DNA of 57,327 nt from Armatimonadota bacterium (GTDB lineage: Bacteria; Sysuimicrobiota; Sysuimicrobiia; Sysuimicrobiales; Humicultoraceae). Numbering within the stretch: position 1 is the first letter of the stretch; each line of letters opens with the position of its first letter. Positions 41,454 through 50,469 of this stretch are shown here, in pieces. The translations under genes were made by a program, and so were the position numbers. The notes under the pieces are model-generated. The model was not told the origin of the DNA and ran no database searches. It saw only the letters and a list, made by a program, of their open reading frames with translations. Location of the stretch: NCBI GenBank assembly GCA_016869025.1, contig VGFA01000016.1:1-57327 (forward strand). The letters are read 5' to 3'.

Positions 41454-41465
41454 GGGGGATTGGCC

Positions 41466-42446
41466 TTGGATGGGTACAGGGTGAGAGGTCTGGCGGTTGC
41501 CATCACGGTGGCCGCCGTTGTCGCGGGAGGACTGGGACCGGTCGCAGCAGGACCCGCGGTCCGCCTGTCAATAGCCACCGGGACCACCGGCGGCGTTTAC
41601 TTCCCCATGGGCGGCGGCCTGGCGTCGCTGATCTCCAAGCACATCCCAGGCGTGACAGCCACGGCCGAGGTCACGCCGGCTTCGGTGGACAACATCCGGC
41701 TGCTGCAGGCCAAGCGGGCCGACCTAGCATTTGTCCTGGCGGATACAGCCCACGACGCGATCAAGGGCGAGGAGGCGTTCCGCGGCAGCCCTGTGCCGAT
41801 TCGGACCCTGGCGCCGCTCTACAACAACTTCAACCACCTGGTGACGGTGGACGGCACCGGCATCACGATCATCGGCGACATTCGCGGCAAGCGCGTCTCG
41901 GTCGGCCCGCCAGGCAGCGGGACCGAGGTGACCGCGCTGAGGATCCTGGAGGCGGCGGGCATCCACCCGGATAGGGACATCCGCAGGGAGCGCCTCTCCC
42001 CGGCTGCATCCGCCGACGCCATCAAGGACAAGAAGATGGACGCCTTCTTCTGGAGCGGAGGGCTGCCCACAGCCGCAGTGCTGGACCTGGCCGCCTCGCC
42101 GGGCATCCGGATCCGGCTGGTGCCGCTGGACGCCCTGCTGCCCGCCATGCAGCGCAAGTGGGGCAACCTCTACTTTCGGTCGGTTGTGATGAAGGAGTTC
42201 TATCCCGGGATGCCCGCCGACGCCCCGACCATCGGCGTCGCCAACCTGCTGATCTCGCACGCGGACTTCGACGCTGAACTCGCCTATCAGATTACGAAGC
42301 TCCTCTTCGAGCGGCGGCCTGAACTGGCTCAGGTGCACAAAGAGGCGGCCAACATCACGCTGATCGGCGCGGCGGGGCGCTCGCCGCTGCCGTTCCACCC
42401 CGGGGCCGTCAGGTACTTCAGGGAGCGAGGAGTCGAAGGGTTCTAG
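41466..42446 (+). CDS. TAXI-family TRAP transporter solute-binding protein
   Basis: This 326-residue exported protein has a signal peptide ending near PVAAG. The TAXI pattern follows: RLSIATGTTGGVYFPMGGGL, VTPASVDNIRLLQAKRADLA, GKRVSVGPPGSGTEVTALRI, KKMDAFFWSGGLPTAAVLDL. It captures an organic acid or related solute and delivers it to the permease two genes downstream. The start is uncertain: TTG 41466 has a G-run 6 nt upstream, and GTG 41481 also fits. Two 18-bp repeats precede it. Confidence 0.9.
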   Translation: MDGYRVRGLAVAITVAAVVAGGLGPVAAGPAVRLSIATGTTGGVYFPMGGGLASLISKHIPGVTATAEVTPASVDNIRLLQAKRADLAFVLADTAHDAIKGEEAFRGSPVPIRTLAPLYNNFNHLVTVDGTGITIIGDIRGKRVSVGPPGSGTEVTALRILEAAGIHPDRDIRRERLSPAASADAIKDKKMDAFFWSGGLPTAAVLDLAASPGIRIRLVPLDALLPAMQRKWGNLYFRSVVMKEFYPGMPADAPTIGVANLLISHADFDAELAYQITKLLFERRPELAQVHKEAANITLIGAAGRSPLPFHPGAVRYFRERGVEGF

Positions 42447-42552
42447 CCATCCCGAAAAGAGGACACGGCCTGAGGCCGCGATCGGCGCGGCGGCAGGCCG
42501 CGCCGCCACCGCCTCGGGCGCACGGGCCGGCCTGGTCCCGGCGGTCACCCTG

Positions 42553-43002
42553 ATGCTGGCTGCCGCCGGGGCCGCCTGGATGATGCTGCCGGAGCCCGCG
42601 CTGGAGGTGACCCATGTTGGGTCCGGGCGCCTGCTGTGGCGGGTTGCGCTCCGCGAGGGATCCCGCGTCAACCTCAGCTACACGAACTCTATCCACAACG
42701 CACCCACGACCGAACTGTTCGTAGCGGAGGGCGGCAGGCTGCGGCTTGTCGAGGTCGCCACGACGAGGGAGGCGGTGCTCGAGTATCTCCGGCTGGACCC
42801 ACCATACGAGGCGCGCGCCGGGCTGCTGGTGGCCAAGACTCGCGGCCCTGCCCTTGAAGGCTTCACCACGCGCATCGGCCAGACCGGCCAGCAGCGACTC
42901 ACCGTGGACGGCGCGGAGTTCCCCCTCTTCAGCATCGGTGTCGGGGAGGCGGCGCGCCTGACGCTGAGACGGGTCCCCAGGGCGATCCTTTGGGTGCAGT
43001 GA
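42553..43002 (+). CDS. DUF1850-domain protein of the TAXI-TRAP operon
   Basis: This 149-residue protein has an N-terminal hydrophobic segment, LSYTNSIHNAPTTELFVAEG (DUF1850 block with the conserved SIH motif) and a C-terminal LTLRRVPRAILW. DUF1850 proteins are almost always encoded between TAXI binding protein and permease, as here, and their role is not established. The frame has no start codon between 42446 and 42553, and the ribosome site before ATG 42553 is weak. It lies 10 nt before the permease. Confidence 0.82.
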   Translation: MLAAAGAAWMMLPEPALEVTHVGSGRLLWRVALREGSRVNLSYTNSIHNAPTTELFVAEGGRLRLVEVATTREAVLEYLRLDPPYEARAGLLVAKTRGPALEGFTTRIGQTGQQRLTVDGAEFPLFSIGVGEAARLTLRRVPRAILWVQ

Positions 43003-43012
43003 GGGGGGCACA

Positions 43013-45073
43013 ATGCAGCAGCCCGACGAAACGGCCCTGCCCAAGTCCGAAGAGGAACTGAAAGAGATCGTAGAGGAGTACGAGGGCAAGACCCGCAGGC
43101 TCGCGGGCGGCTGGGGCCTCCTGGTGACCACCCTGGCCGTGGCGATGTCCCTCTACCACCTGTACGCGGCCACAGCGACGTTCATCCTTCAAGTGCACCT
43201 CGCGCGGCACCTGATGTTCGTGATGGTCCTGAGCTTCCTGCTCTACCCGGGCACACGACTCTCCCTCCAGCGGAAGGCCCCTGCCCTCTGGGACGTCGTC
43301 CTCGCGGTGGCAAGCATCGCATCCCTGGGATACATCCTCGTGGACTTCGAAGCCTTCATCTACCGGTCCTACATCCCCACCACGCTGGACATGGCCTTCG
43401 GCATCATCACGATCCTGCTGGTGCTTGAGGCTACGCGCCGTACGGTCGGCAATGCCCTGATGCTCCTGGTCATCGTCTTTCTGGTCTATGCGTTCGTCGG
43501 GCCGTATCTGCCGGAGCCGTGGACCCATCGGGGCTACGACCTGGTCCGGGTCGTCGGGCAGCTCTTCATCACTCTGGAGGGGCTCTTCAGCGTTCCCTTG
43601 CAGGTCTCGGCGACGTTCATCATCCTGTTCACGACCTACGGGGCCGTCCTGGACGCCTCGGGAGCCGGGCGGTTCTTCGTGGACCTGGCACTGGCACTAA
43701 CCCGGGGGCGCCGCACCGGGCCGGGCCAGGCCGTCACCATCGCGTCGTTCCTGCTGGGCGGGCCATCGGGCAGCGGCGTGGCCACCACCGTGTCCGTAGG
43801 CGCCATCACCTACCCCCTGTTGAAACGCGCGGGGTACGATCGAGAGTCGGCCGGTGGCCTGCTGTCGGCCGGGGGGATCGGCGCGGTCATCTCACCGCCG
43901 ATCCTGGGTGCCGCCGCGTTCATAATCGCCGAGATGTTGAAGATCTCATACCTAACGGTCGTCGTCATGGCGATAATCCCAACCATCCTGTACTACTTCT
44001 CGATCATGCTGATGATCGAGTTCGACGCGCGGCGGATGGACCTCAAGGCCGTGGAGATCGCGGCGGGCAACGTCTGGCAGCTCGTACTGCGCTACTGGTA
44101 TCTGCTCACGTCGCTGATTCTGATTCCAGTGTTCATGGTGATTGGCTTCACGGCTATCAAGGCGGTCTTCTGGGCGATCATCGTGGCGGCGGCCACCAGC
44201 CTGCTGCGACCCGACACCACGCTGGTGACCGTGCGCCGCGTGGGGGCCGGTGGCGGGGGACTGCAAGCGGCGGGCGGGCTGCGCGCACCCGGAGGTGGGC
44301 TGCGCCTTGGGGGGATCGTTGTGGACCCGGCCGGCCTGATCACCGCCCTGGACAACGGGAGCCGGCAGGTGCTCAACGTGGCCGCGACCTGCGCCGCTGC
44401 CGGACTCGTGGTCGGCGTCGTCAACCTGACGGGCCTGGGCCTCAAGATCTCAGACGTGATCATCACCTACGCGGGTGGGATGCTGCTGCCCACCCTGCTG
44501 TTCGCGGCCGTGGCCCTGTGGGTGCTGGGGCTGGCGCTGCCAATCACCGCAACATACATCATCGCCGCGGTGATCGTCGCGCCGGCCCTGACGAGACTCG
44601 GCGTCCCAGAGCTGGCCGCTCACATGTTCATCTTCTACTACTCGATCCTCTCGGAGGTCTCGCCACCCGTGGGGCTGTCACCGCTGGCGGCGGCCGCGCT
44701 GACTGGCGGCCGGCCGTTCCGTACGATGATGATGGCCTGGAAGTACACGCTGCCTGCGTTCGTGGTGCCGTTCATGTTCACCATCCACAGGTCCGGGATG
44801 GGACTGCTGCTGCAGGCCCCCTGGCAGACCGTGGCGCACGTTACCATCACGGCCGTGTTCGGTCTCAGCGCGCTGGCCGCAGGGATAACGGGCTGGTTCC
44901 TGAGGCGATGCGCGCTGCCTGAGCGGATGGTGCTGGCCGCGGCCGGTGTGGTGCTGATCTACCCCGCAGGACTCCAGGACGCGGTGGCGATCGCGGCCAT
45001 TGCAGCGGTAGCCGCGATTCAGTGGTTCACAGGCCGGAGCACGACCAAGGCAGCCGTGGGGCGAACGTCGTGA
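43013..45073 (+). CDS. TRAP transporter fused permease (DctQ-DctM), TAXI type
   Basis: This 686-residue protein has about 17-19 membrane helices. The N-terminal four-helix small-subunit part (about 25-160) leads into the large DctM-like part with the conserved ASFLLGGPSGSGVATTVSVG and SAGGIGAVISPPILGAAAFI, and later FIFYYSILSEVSPPVGLSPL. It moves the solute captured by the TAXI protein using an ion gradient. ATG 43013 follows GAGGGGGG. Domains look complete and the length is normal. Confidence 0.93.
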   Translation: MQQPDETALPKSEEELKEIVEEYEGKTRRLAGGWGLLVTTLAVAMSLYHLYAATATFILQVHLARHLMFVMVLSFLLYPGTRLSLQRKAPALWDVVLAVASIASLGYILVDFEAFIYRSYIPTTLDMAFGIITILLVLEATRRTVGNALMLLVIVFLVYAFVGPYLPEPWTHRGYDLVRVVGQLFITLEGLFSVPLQVSATFIILFTTYGAVLDASGAGRFFVDLALALTRGRRTGPGQAVTIASFLLGGPSGSGVATTVSVGAITYPLLKRAGYDRESAGGLLSAGGIGAVISPPILGAAAFIIAEMLKISYLTVVVMAIIPTILYYFSIMLMIEFDARRMDLKAVEIAAGNVWQLVLRYWYLLTSLILIPVFMVIGFTAIKAVFWAIIVAAATSLLRPDTTLVTVRRVGAGGGGLQAAGGLRAPGGGLRLGGIVVDPAGLITALDNGSRQVLNVAATCAAAGLVVGVVNLTGLGLKISDVIITYAGGMLLPTLLFAAVALWVLGLALPITATYIIAAVIVAPALTRLGVPELAAHMFIFYYSILSEVSPPVGLSPLAAAALTGGRPFRTMMMAWKYTLPAFVVPFMFTIHRSGMGLLLQAPWQTVAHVTITAVFGLSALAAGITGWFLRRCALPERMVLAAAGVVLIYPAGLQDAVAIAAIAAVAAIQWFTGRSTTKAAVGRTS

Positions 45074-45091
45074 CAGAGTGGGGTGAGTGCC

Positions 45092-45418
45092 GTGGCAGAG
45101 CAACACGCGCAACCTGAGTCCGAGCCCCAGCCCGAGGGCGAGGGCAGCCCCCATCCCCTGCCGGACGCCATGTCCCTTGTGGGCACGTTCCTCAGCCTGC
45201 TGGCTGCGAGGGCCTGGCAGGCCATGGGGCTCGTGCCGGATCCCGCGACGAAGCAGGTCGAGCGGAAGCTCGACGACGCGCAGATCGCGATTGACGCCGC
45301 AGCGGCCCTGGCCGACGTCATCCGCCCCCGCGTGGGGGAGCGCGAGCGCCGCGAGGTCGAGGCGCTGATCACCAATCTGCGGCTGAACTTCGTCGAGCAG
45401 AAGAGCAAGGCGCCGTAG
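45092..45418 (+). CDS. DUF1844-domain protein
   Basis: This small protein of about 108 residues has an acidic Pro/Glu-rich N-terminus followed by the DUF1844 core: SLVGTFLSLLAARAWQAMGL, LDDAQIAIDAAAALADVIRP and VEALITNLRLNFVEQ. The family is widespread in Acidobacteria, Planctomycetes and relatives and has no assigned function. GTG 45092 has GGGGTGA upstream; GTG 45083 is possible. It lies 18 nt after the permease stop. Confidence 0.82.
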   Translation: MAEQHAQPESEPQPEGEGSPHPLPDAMSLVGTFLSLLAARAWQAMGLVPDPATKQVERKLDDAQIAIDAAAALADVIRPRVGERERREVEALITNLRLNFVEQKSKAP

Positions 45419-45428
45419 GGAGCGCCGA

Positions 45429-46781
45429 ATGGACGACCTCTTCCGCTACATTGACTCGCACGGCGAGGCGTTCATCCACGACCTGCAGCGCCTCTGCCGC
45501 CAGCCGTCCATCTCGGCGCAGGGTGTGGGCCTGGAAGAGTGCGCCTCGCTGCTCGTGGCGCAGATGCAGGCCAAGGGTATCCCTGCGCGGACGGAACCAT
45601 CCCTGGGCGGCCCGCCGCTCGTGGTGGCCGAGATCCCCGGCAGTAGCCCGCGCACGCTGCTGATCTACGGTCACTACGACGTCCAGCCGACCGACCCGCT
45701 CGACGAGTGGACCTCGGACCCGTTCGCCGCCGAGATCCGCGACGGCCGTCTCTATGCCCGCGGCGCCCAGGATACCAAGGGCAACATCATGGCGCGCCTG
45801 GCCGCGGTGGAGGCCTGGCTGCGCGTGCGCGGCCGGCTGCCGGTCGGCGTCAAGTTTATCATCGAGGGAGAGGAAGAGATCGGCAGCCCGCACCTCGGCG
45901 AGACCCTGCGGGAGCGGCCTGAACTGGCACGGGCCGACGCCTGCATCTGGGAGTCGGGCGCCAAGGATCATCGTGACGTCCTGAACATCTACCTGGGCGT
46001 GAAGGGCATCTGCTACGTCGAGTTGGAGGTGCAGGGAGCCAACCGAGACCTTCACTCCTCGGCGGGTGCGACCATCCCCAACCCGGCCTGGCGGCTCGTG
46101 TGGGCGCTGGCCACCATCAAGGGACCTGACGAGCAGGTTCGCATCCCCGGGTTCTACGACGGCGTGGTCGAGCCCAGCCCGGCAGAGATGGTCCAACTGG
46201 AGCGCATAGCCGCGGCGCGCGACGACGAGACGATCCGCCGCGACCTGGGACTCAAGATGTTCCTGAAGGGCATGACCGGCGTCGAACTCGTCAAGCACCA
46301 CCTGTTCCGGCCCACCTGCACGATCTGCGGCCTCACCGCGGGCTACTCCGGAGCGGGATCGAAGACGGTGCTGCCGCGGAGGGCTAGCGCCAAGGTTGAT
46401 TTCCGGATCGTGCCCAATCAGAGGGCAGAGGAGATCGTAGCCATGCTTCGCGAGCACCTGCGCCGCGAGGCGTACGGCGACGTCACGGTGCGCGCGTTCG
46501 GGCTCGAAGACCCCTACAAGACGCCGTTTGACGCGCCGATCGTGGAAGTCGTCGCCGAGGCCGCCGAGGAGGTCTACGGCCACGCTCCGATCATCCTCCC
46601 CACCATGGCGGCGACCGGGCCGATGCACGCCGTGTGCGGGCAGTCCGGCATGCCGGCCGTAGGCACGGGCATAGGCCATGCCAAGGGGAACAGCCACGGG
46701 CCGAACGAGAACATCCGGCTGGCGGACTACATCCAGGGGATCAAGCACATCGCGCTGATCCTGGAGCGGTTCGCGGGCTAG
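45429..46781 (+). CDS. M20-family metallopeptidase (dipeptidase type)
   Basis: This 450-residue zinc peptidase has YGHYDVQPTDPLDEW (His and Asp metal site), RGAQDTKGNIMARLAAVEAW (bridging Asp), IEGEEEIGSPHL (catalytic Glu and metal Glu) and NRDLHSSAGATIPNPAWRL in the lid domain. NSHGPNENIRL near the C-terminus gives the last His. This is the CNDP/DapE-like dipeptidase group. It may process peptides or amides imported by the TRAP system. It is convergent with the kinase gene and overlaps it by 4 nt. Confidence 0.93.
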   Translation: MDDLFRYIDSHGEAFIHDLQRLCRQPSISAQGVGLEECASLLVAQMQAKGIPARTEPSLGGPPLVVAEIPGSSPRTLLIYGHYDVQPTDPLDEWTSDPFAAEIRDGRLYARGAQDTKGNIMARLAAVEAWLRVRGRLPVGVKFIIEGEEEIGSPHLGETLRERPELARADACIWESGAKDHRDVLNIYLGVKGICYVELEVQGANRDLHSSAGATIPNPAWRLVWALATIKGPDEQVRIPGFYDGVVEPSPAEMVQLERIAAARDDETIRRDLGLKMFLKGMTGVELVKHHLFRPTCTICGLTAGYSGAGSKTVLPRRASAKVDFRIVPNQRAEEIVAMLREHLRREAYGDVTVRAFGLEDPYKTPFDAPIVEVVAEAAEEVYGHAPIILPTMAATGPMHAVCGQSGMPAVGTGIGHAKGNSHGPNENIRLADYIQGIKHIALILERFAG

Positions 46782-47722
46782 CGCCCGGCCAGAAACGCTT
46801 CCACGCGCGGCCGCGTCGGGATTGGGGCGACCGCGCCAAGCCCGGTCGTGGTGAGCGCGCCCACGGCGTTGGCAAAGAAGGCCGCGCGCTCCGGGGTGGC
46901 TCCGCGCAGCCACTCGACGAGGAAGGCTGCGGCGAACGCATCGCCCGCACCGGTTGCATCAAGTACATCCACCTTGCAGGCCCGGACCTTCACGGCGGCG
47001 CCCTCCGAAGAGACGACCATGCAGCCGCCGGCCCCCATCTTGATGATGACCAGGCGCGGGCCCGCGGCTGCCAGGCGCCGGGCCACATCCTCGACCGGCT
47101 CGTCGCCGTACAGGTGGCCTGCGTCCTCTGTGCTCATGAAGACGACGTCGGCCCGTGGGATGACGCTCCCCGAGGCCGCGCGCGCAACGGAGAGCGGCCA
47201 CAGCTTGGGCCGGATGTTGGCGTCATAGCTCACCAGCGCCCCGCCCCCCCTCGCCCTATCGATCGCCGCGTCTACAGCGGCCCGGCTCGACTCAGAGATG
47301 GCCTGGGAGATCCCGCTCGTGTGGAAGAGCCGGGCCCCGGCCAGGTATCCTGGGTCCACATCCTCGGGGCAGAGGCGGCTGGCGGCCGACGCGGCGCGGT
47401 AGTAGGTGAAGTCGTGCCCGCCTTCCTGCCTTTGTGAGATGAAGTAGACCGCGGTGAACCCCTCGGGCTCAACGACGACGCGCGAGGCGTCCACGCCCTC
47501 CCTGCGCCACATATCGAGGAACGACCTGCCGAACTCGTCGCCGCCGACCCTGGTGATGTAGCCCGTGGAAGCACCCAGCCGGGCCGCGGCCACGATGAAG
47601 TTCGAGGTATCGCCGCCGAAGCCGCGATGGAACACGGTCACATCGCCGAGCCTGCCGCGCTCCGCGGCAGCGAACTCGACCATCGGCTCGCCCAGGGCTA
47701 CTATCTCCGGCAACGCGCCCAC
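46778..47722 (-). CDS. PfkB-family sugar kinase, 2-keto-3-deoxygluconate-kinase-like
   Basis: This 314-residue ribokinase-fold enzyme starts PEIVALGEPMVEFAAAERGR, has the substrate motif GFGGDTSNFIVAAARLGAST, and the anion-hole/base motif DVLDATGAGDAFAAAFLVEW. The pattern GEPMVEF and GGDTSN favours KDG kinase (KdgK), which makes KDPG. It is the last gene of the sugar-acid locus. The start is taken as GTG 47722, which lies in a 15-bp duplication; a TTG a few codons later is possible. Confidence 0.85.
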   Translation of the reverse strand: MGALPEIVALGEPMVEFAAAERGRLGDVTVFHRGFGGDTSNFIVAAARLGASTGYITRVGGDEFGRSFLDMWRREGVDASRVVVEPEGFTAVYFISQRQEGGHDFTYYRAASAASRLCPEDVDPGYLAGARLFHTSGISQAISESSRAAVDAAIDRARGGGALVSYDANIRPKLWPLSVARAASGSVIPRADVVFMSTEDAGHLYGDEPVEDVARRLAAAGPRLVIIKMGAGGCMVVSSEGAAVKVRACKVDVLDATGAGDAFAAAFLVEWLRGATPERAAFFANAVGALTTTGLGAVAPIPTRPRVEAFLAGR

Positions 47723-47746
47723 CTACAACCCGCCCACCTACAACCC
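47717..47746. repeat. 15-bp perfect tandem duplication at the start of the PfkB kinase gene
   Basis: CGCCCACCTACAACC occurs twice in a row just upstream of and across the kinase start. It sits in the 34-nt gap between the kinase and IclR genes and copies the CAC start context. Confidence 0.6.
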
Positions 47747-47756
47747 GCCTCTGCCG

Positions 47757-48569
47757 CTACGCATGCCCTGCCGGGACCCCCTCTCCAGCCCATCCCAGCG
47801 CGCGAGAGATCCGTATGGCCGCCTCGCGCACACGCGGCCCCAGCTCCCGCCTGATCCGCTCAAGCGTGATGTTCTTCGTGGAACCAGACAGGCTGATCGC
47901 GCCTGCCACCGCGCCCCGATGGTCGAAGATCGGGGCGCCCACGCAGCGGATACCCTCCTCGTTCTCTATGTTGTCTATGGCGTATCCCCGTGCGCGGGTG
48001 GCGGCAAGCTCGGCCGTCATCCGCTCGGGATCTGTGATCGTCCTGGGAGTCCGGCGGGGCATGCCGACCGTGTGGAGGATTCCCTGCACAGCATCGGGCG
48101 GCATGCAGGCGAGCATTGCCTTGCCCAGCGAGGTGCAGTGGGCCGGCATTATCCTGCCGATGGCAGATGCCATGCGGAACGGCCCGGGCGGCTCTGCCTT
48201 CTCGATGTAGACGACCTGCCCCTGTTCGAGGACTCCCATGTGCACGGTCAAACCGGTATCATCGCGCAGGTCGAGCACGTGCGGCCGGCTGGCGGCGCGC
48301 AGCTCCGTCTGCTCGAGCCGCTGTGCCGCGAGCCAGAGGATGCGTGATCCGATAACGAATCCTCCGTCGGTCGCGGCGACCGCGCCATGGCCGCCGAGGG
48401 CGCCGAGCAGACGGTAGACAGTAGGCCTCGGCAGCGATACCAGCGCGCTGATCTCCTTGGCCGAGAGGGAGCGGCCTGCGCGGCCCATCGCCTCGAGTAT
48501 TGCCATCGCGCGATCAACCGACTGAACTGAGTTACGAGCGATCGTGCTGCTGCGACTTCCTCGCGTCAT
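47757..48569 (-). CDS. IclR-family transcriptional regulator
   Basis: This 270-residue protein has an N-terminal winged helix (NSVQSVDRAMAILEAMGRAG, SAKEISALVSLPRPTVYRLL) and a C-terminal IclR effector domain (GKAMLACMPPD, TRARGYAIDNIENEEGIRCV, GAISLSGS). KdgR-type regulators of sugar-acid catabolism are of this family, which fits the neighbouring KDG-kinase-like gene, transporter and dehydrogenases. Candidate operators are the palindrome at 54916-54928 and the repeats beside it. Confidence 0.92.
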   Translation of the reverse strand: MTRGSRSSTIARNSVQSVDRAMAILEAMGRAGRSLSAKEISALVSLPRPTVYRLLGALGGHGAVAATDGGFVIGSRILWLAAQRLEQTELRAASRPHVLDLRDDTGLTVHMGVLEQGQVVYIEKAEPPGPFRMASAIGRIMPAHCTSLGKAMLACMPPDAVQGILHTVGMPRRTPRTITDPERMTAELAATRARGYAIDNIENEEGIRCVGAPIFDHRGAVAGAISLSGSTKNITLERIRRELGPRVREAAIRISRALGWAGEGVPAGHA

Positions 48570-48606
48570 CGTCCCAGCGCCTCCGGTGTTGCGTGCAGTC
48601 CGTCCC

Positions 48607-49659
48607 TCACAGCGGCCGCGGGGCGTCCACGCCGACCTCGGCGGCCAGACGCCCAGTGGCCTCGATCACGTGGTCCGGCAGGGGGATTCCGTCCCGCATA
48701 TACTCCAGCGTCCTCTCGTGCTCTATCTCACCGGGCAGGTAGACCCGGTCATACCCCTCGGCAGGAGGCAGGGATCTGATCTCCCTTATCAGTTGGTCCA
48801 CGCGCCGGGCGAACTCCGCCCTCGACCCGAAGGCCTCGACCAACAGCGCCAGCATGAGGTGGCCGGCACCCTGGGGCCTGTCGAGCTGCTCGTAGAGAGG
48901 TGCGATCGCCGGTCCTGAAAGGGCTCCTGTCAGCAGCCCTGCGAGCACGTCTATCATGAGAGAGATCCCTGAGCCCTTGGGACCCCCGAACGGCAGCAGC
49001 GCCCCGCGCAGCGCGGTCGCGGGATCTGTGGTGGACCGTCCCTCCGAGTCCAGCGCCCACCCGGGCTCGATCCTCTCTCCGCGCGATTGTGCCGCCTGGA
49101 TCCGGGCGTGGGGGACGACGCTTGTGGCCATGTCCAGGACCAGCGGAGGTTCCTCCGCGGCCGGCACGGCGATCGCCAGCGGGTTGGTGCCCAGGTACTT
49201 GGCGCGGGTGCCCCAGGGCGCGACCTGGGAGTCGGCGTTGCTGATGACCATGCCGACCATTCCGCGGGCGACCGCGCGCATCGCCAGCCAGGCCAGCATG
49301 CCGCAGTGGTTGCTGTTGCGGACGCCCACGAAGCCGGCGCCGCCCGCTGCTGCCCGATCCGCTGCCAGGTCCATCGCCCTGGCCGCCATCGCGATGCCGA
49401 ACCCGGCCCCGGCGTCCACCACGACCACCGGGCCGGTGTTCCGGACCACGGCCAGCGAGGCGTTGGGGTTGATCGAGCCGGCCCGCAGCCGCGTTACGTA
49501 TATCCCGGCACGTAGCACTCCGTGCGTGTGCACTCCGCGCAGGTCGGCGGCCACCAGGCCCTCGGCGACGAGCCCGGCGTCGTCTGGCCGCGCGCCCGCC
49601 GATCCAAGCGCAGATGCCACGAACTCACGGAGGTCCCATGCTGCGTAGCGTCTGGTCAT
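48607..49659 (-). CDS. Ldh2/malate-L-sulfolactate dehydrogenase family oxidoreductase
   Basis: This 350-residue NAD(P)-dependent enzyme has HTHGVLRAGIYVTRLRAG, VRNSNHCGMLAWLAMRAV (catalytic His), TNPLAIAVPAAEEPPLVLDM and GPKGSGISLMIDVLAGLL. Family members reduce or oxidise 2-hydroxy/2-keto acids (malate, sulfolactate, ureidoglycolate, 2,3-diketogulonate). In this locus a keto-sugar-acid is plausible but not proven. It lies 37 nt before the IclR gene and 47 nt after the SDR gene. Confidence 0.9.
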   Translation of the reverse strand: MTRRYAAWDLREFVASALGSAGARPDDAGLVAEGLVAADLRGVHTHGVLRAGIYVTRLRAGSINPNASLAVVRNTGPVVVVDAGAGFGIAMAARAMDLAADRAAAGGAGFVGVRNSNHCGMLAWLAMRAVARGMVGMVISNADSQVAPWGTRAKYLGTNPLAIAVPAAEEPPLVLDMATSVVPHARIQAAQSRGERIEPGWALDSEGRSTTDPATALRGALLPFGGPKGSGISLMIDVLAGLLTGALSGPAIAPLYEQLDRPQGAGHLMLALLVEAFGSRAEFARRVDQLIREIRSLPPAEGYDRVYLPGEIEHERTLEYMRDGIPLPDHVIEATGRLAAEVGVDAPRPL

Positions 49660-49706
49660 GCTGCCTGTATCCTCCTAGATCCACCCGTGCGCTCCCTCGG
49701 GCGCCC

Positions 49707-50453
49707 TCAATCCATCCATGCCCCACCGTTCACGTCCAGGGTCTCGCCTGTGATAAACCCGGCCTCCTCCGACGCCAGGAACGCAACAGCAGCGGCCACC
49801 TCGTCCACCGTGCCCAGCCGGCCCAGCGGGATACCTGCCAGGATCGCCGCGCGCTTCTCGGCCGGCCACTCTGCGCTCATCTCGGTCAGGACGGCGTGCG
49901 GAGCCACGGCGTTGACCGTAATGCCCGCCGGAGCCAGCTCGCGGGCGAGCGACTTGGTGAGAGCGATTACACCCGCCTTGGAAGGCCCGTAGCCCGGGGC
50001 CGAGGCGATGTCGCCCATCTTCCCGGCGATGGAGGTGATGTTGATGATCCTCCCCCAACCGGCCTCCCTCAGGAGCGGGGTCGCGGCCTTGCAACAGTAG
50101 AAGGTGCCCGTCAGGTTGACGGCGATCACGCGGTGCCAATCGTCGAGGGTCATAGACTCGAGATTCCCCCTGCGGATGATGCCCGCGTTGTTCACCAGGA
50201 TCTCCAGGCCGCCGAACTCGGAGCGCGCGGCCTCGACCGTGCGCACCACGGCGTCCCAATCCGAGACATCGGCTGCTGCGGAGATCGCCCGATGGCCGCG
50301 CGCCCTGATCGTCTCGGCCACGGCCGCTGCGGCTGCGGCGTCCACGTCGCTTGCGAGCACCGCGGCACCCTCGGAGGCCAGTCGCAGCGCGACCGCGCGG
50401 CCGATCCCCCTTCCCGCGCCGGTGACGATTGCCTTACGCCCCTCGAGGTTCAT
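49707..50453 (-). CDS. SDR-family oxidoreductase
   Basis: This 248-residue classical short-chain dehydrogenase has TGAGRGIGRAVALRLASEG (cofactor Gly-rich loop), an Asp at the end of beta-2 (ASDVDA) favouring NAD, LVNNAGIIRRG, the catalytic Ser in INITSIAG and YGPSKAG (YxxxK). Such enzymes in sugar loci oxidise sugars, lactones or keto-deoxy acids. The end TGETLDVNGGAWMD is typical. It follows the MDR dehydrogenase by 16 nt. Confidence 0.93.
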   Translation of the reverse strand: MNLEGRKAIVTGAGRGIGRAVALRLASEGAAVLASDVDAAAAAAVAETIRARGHRAISAAADVSDWDAVVRTVEAARSEFGGLEILVNNAGIIRRGNLESMTLDDWHRVIAVNLTGTFYCCKAATPLLREAGWGRIINITSIAGKMGDIASAPGYGPSKAGVIALTKSLARELAPAGITVNAVAPHAVLTEMSAEWPAEKRAAILAGIPLGRLGTVDEVAAAVAFLASEEAGFITGETLDVNGGAWMD

Positions 50454-50469
50454 GACGCTTCCCTCCGGC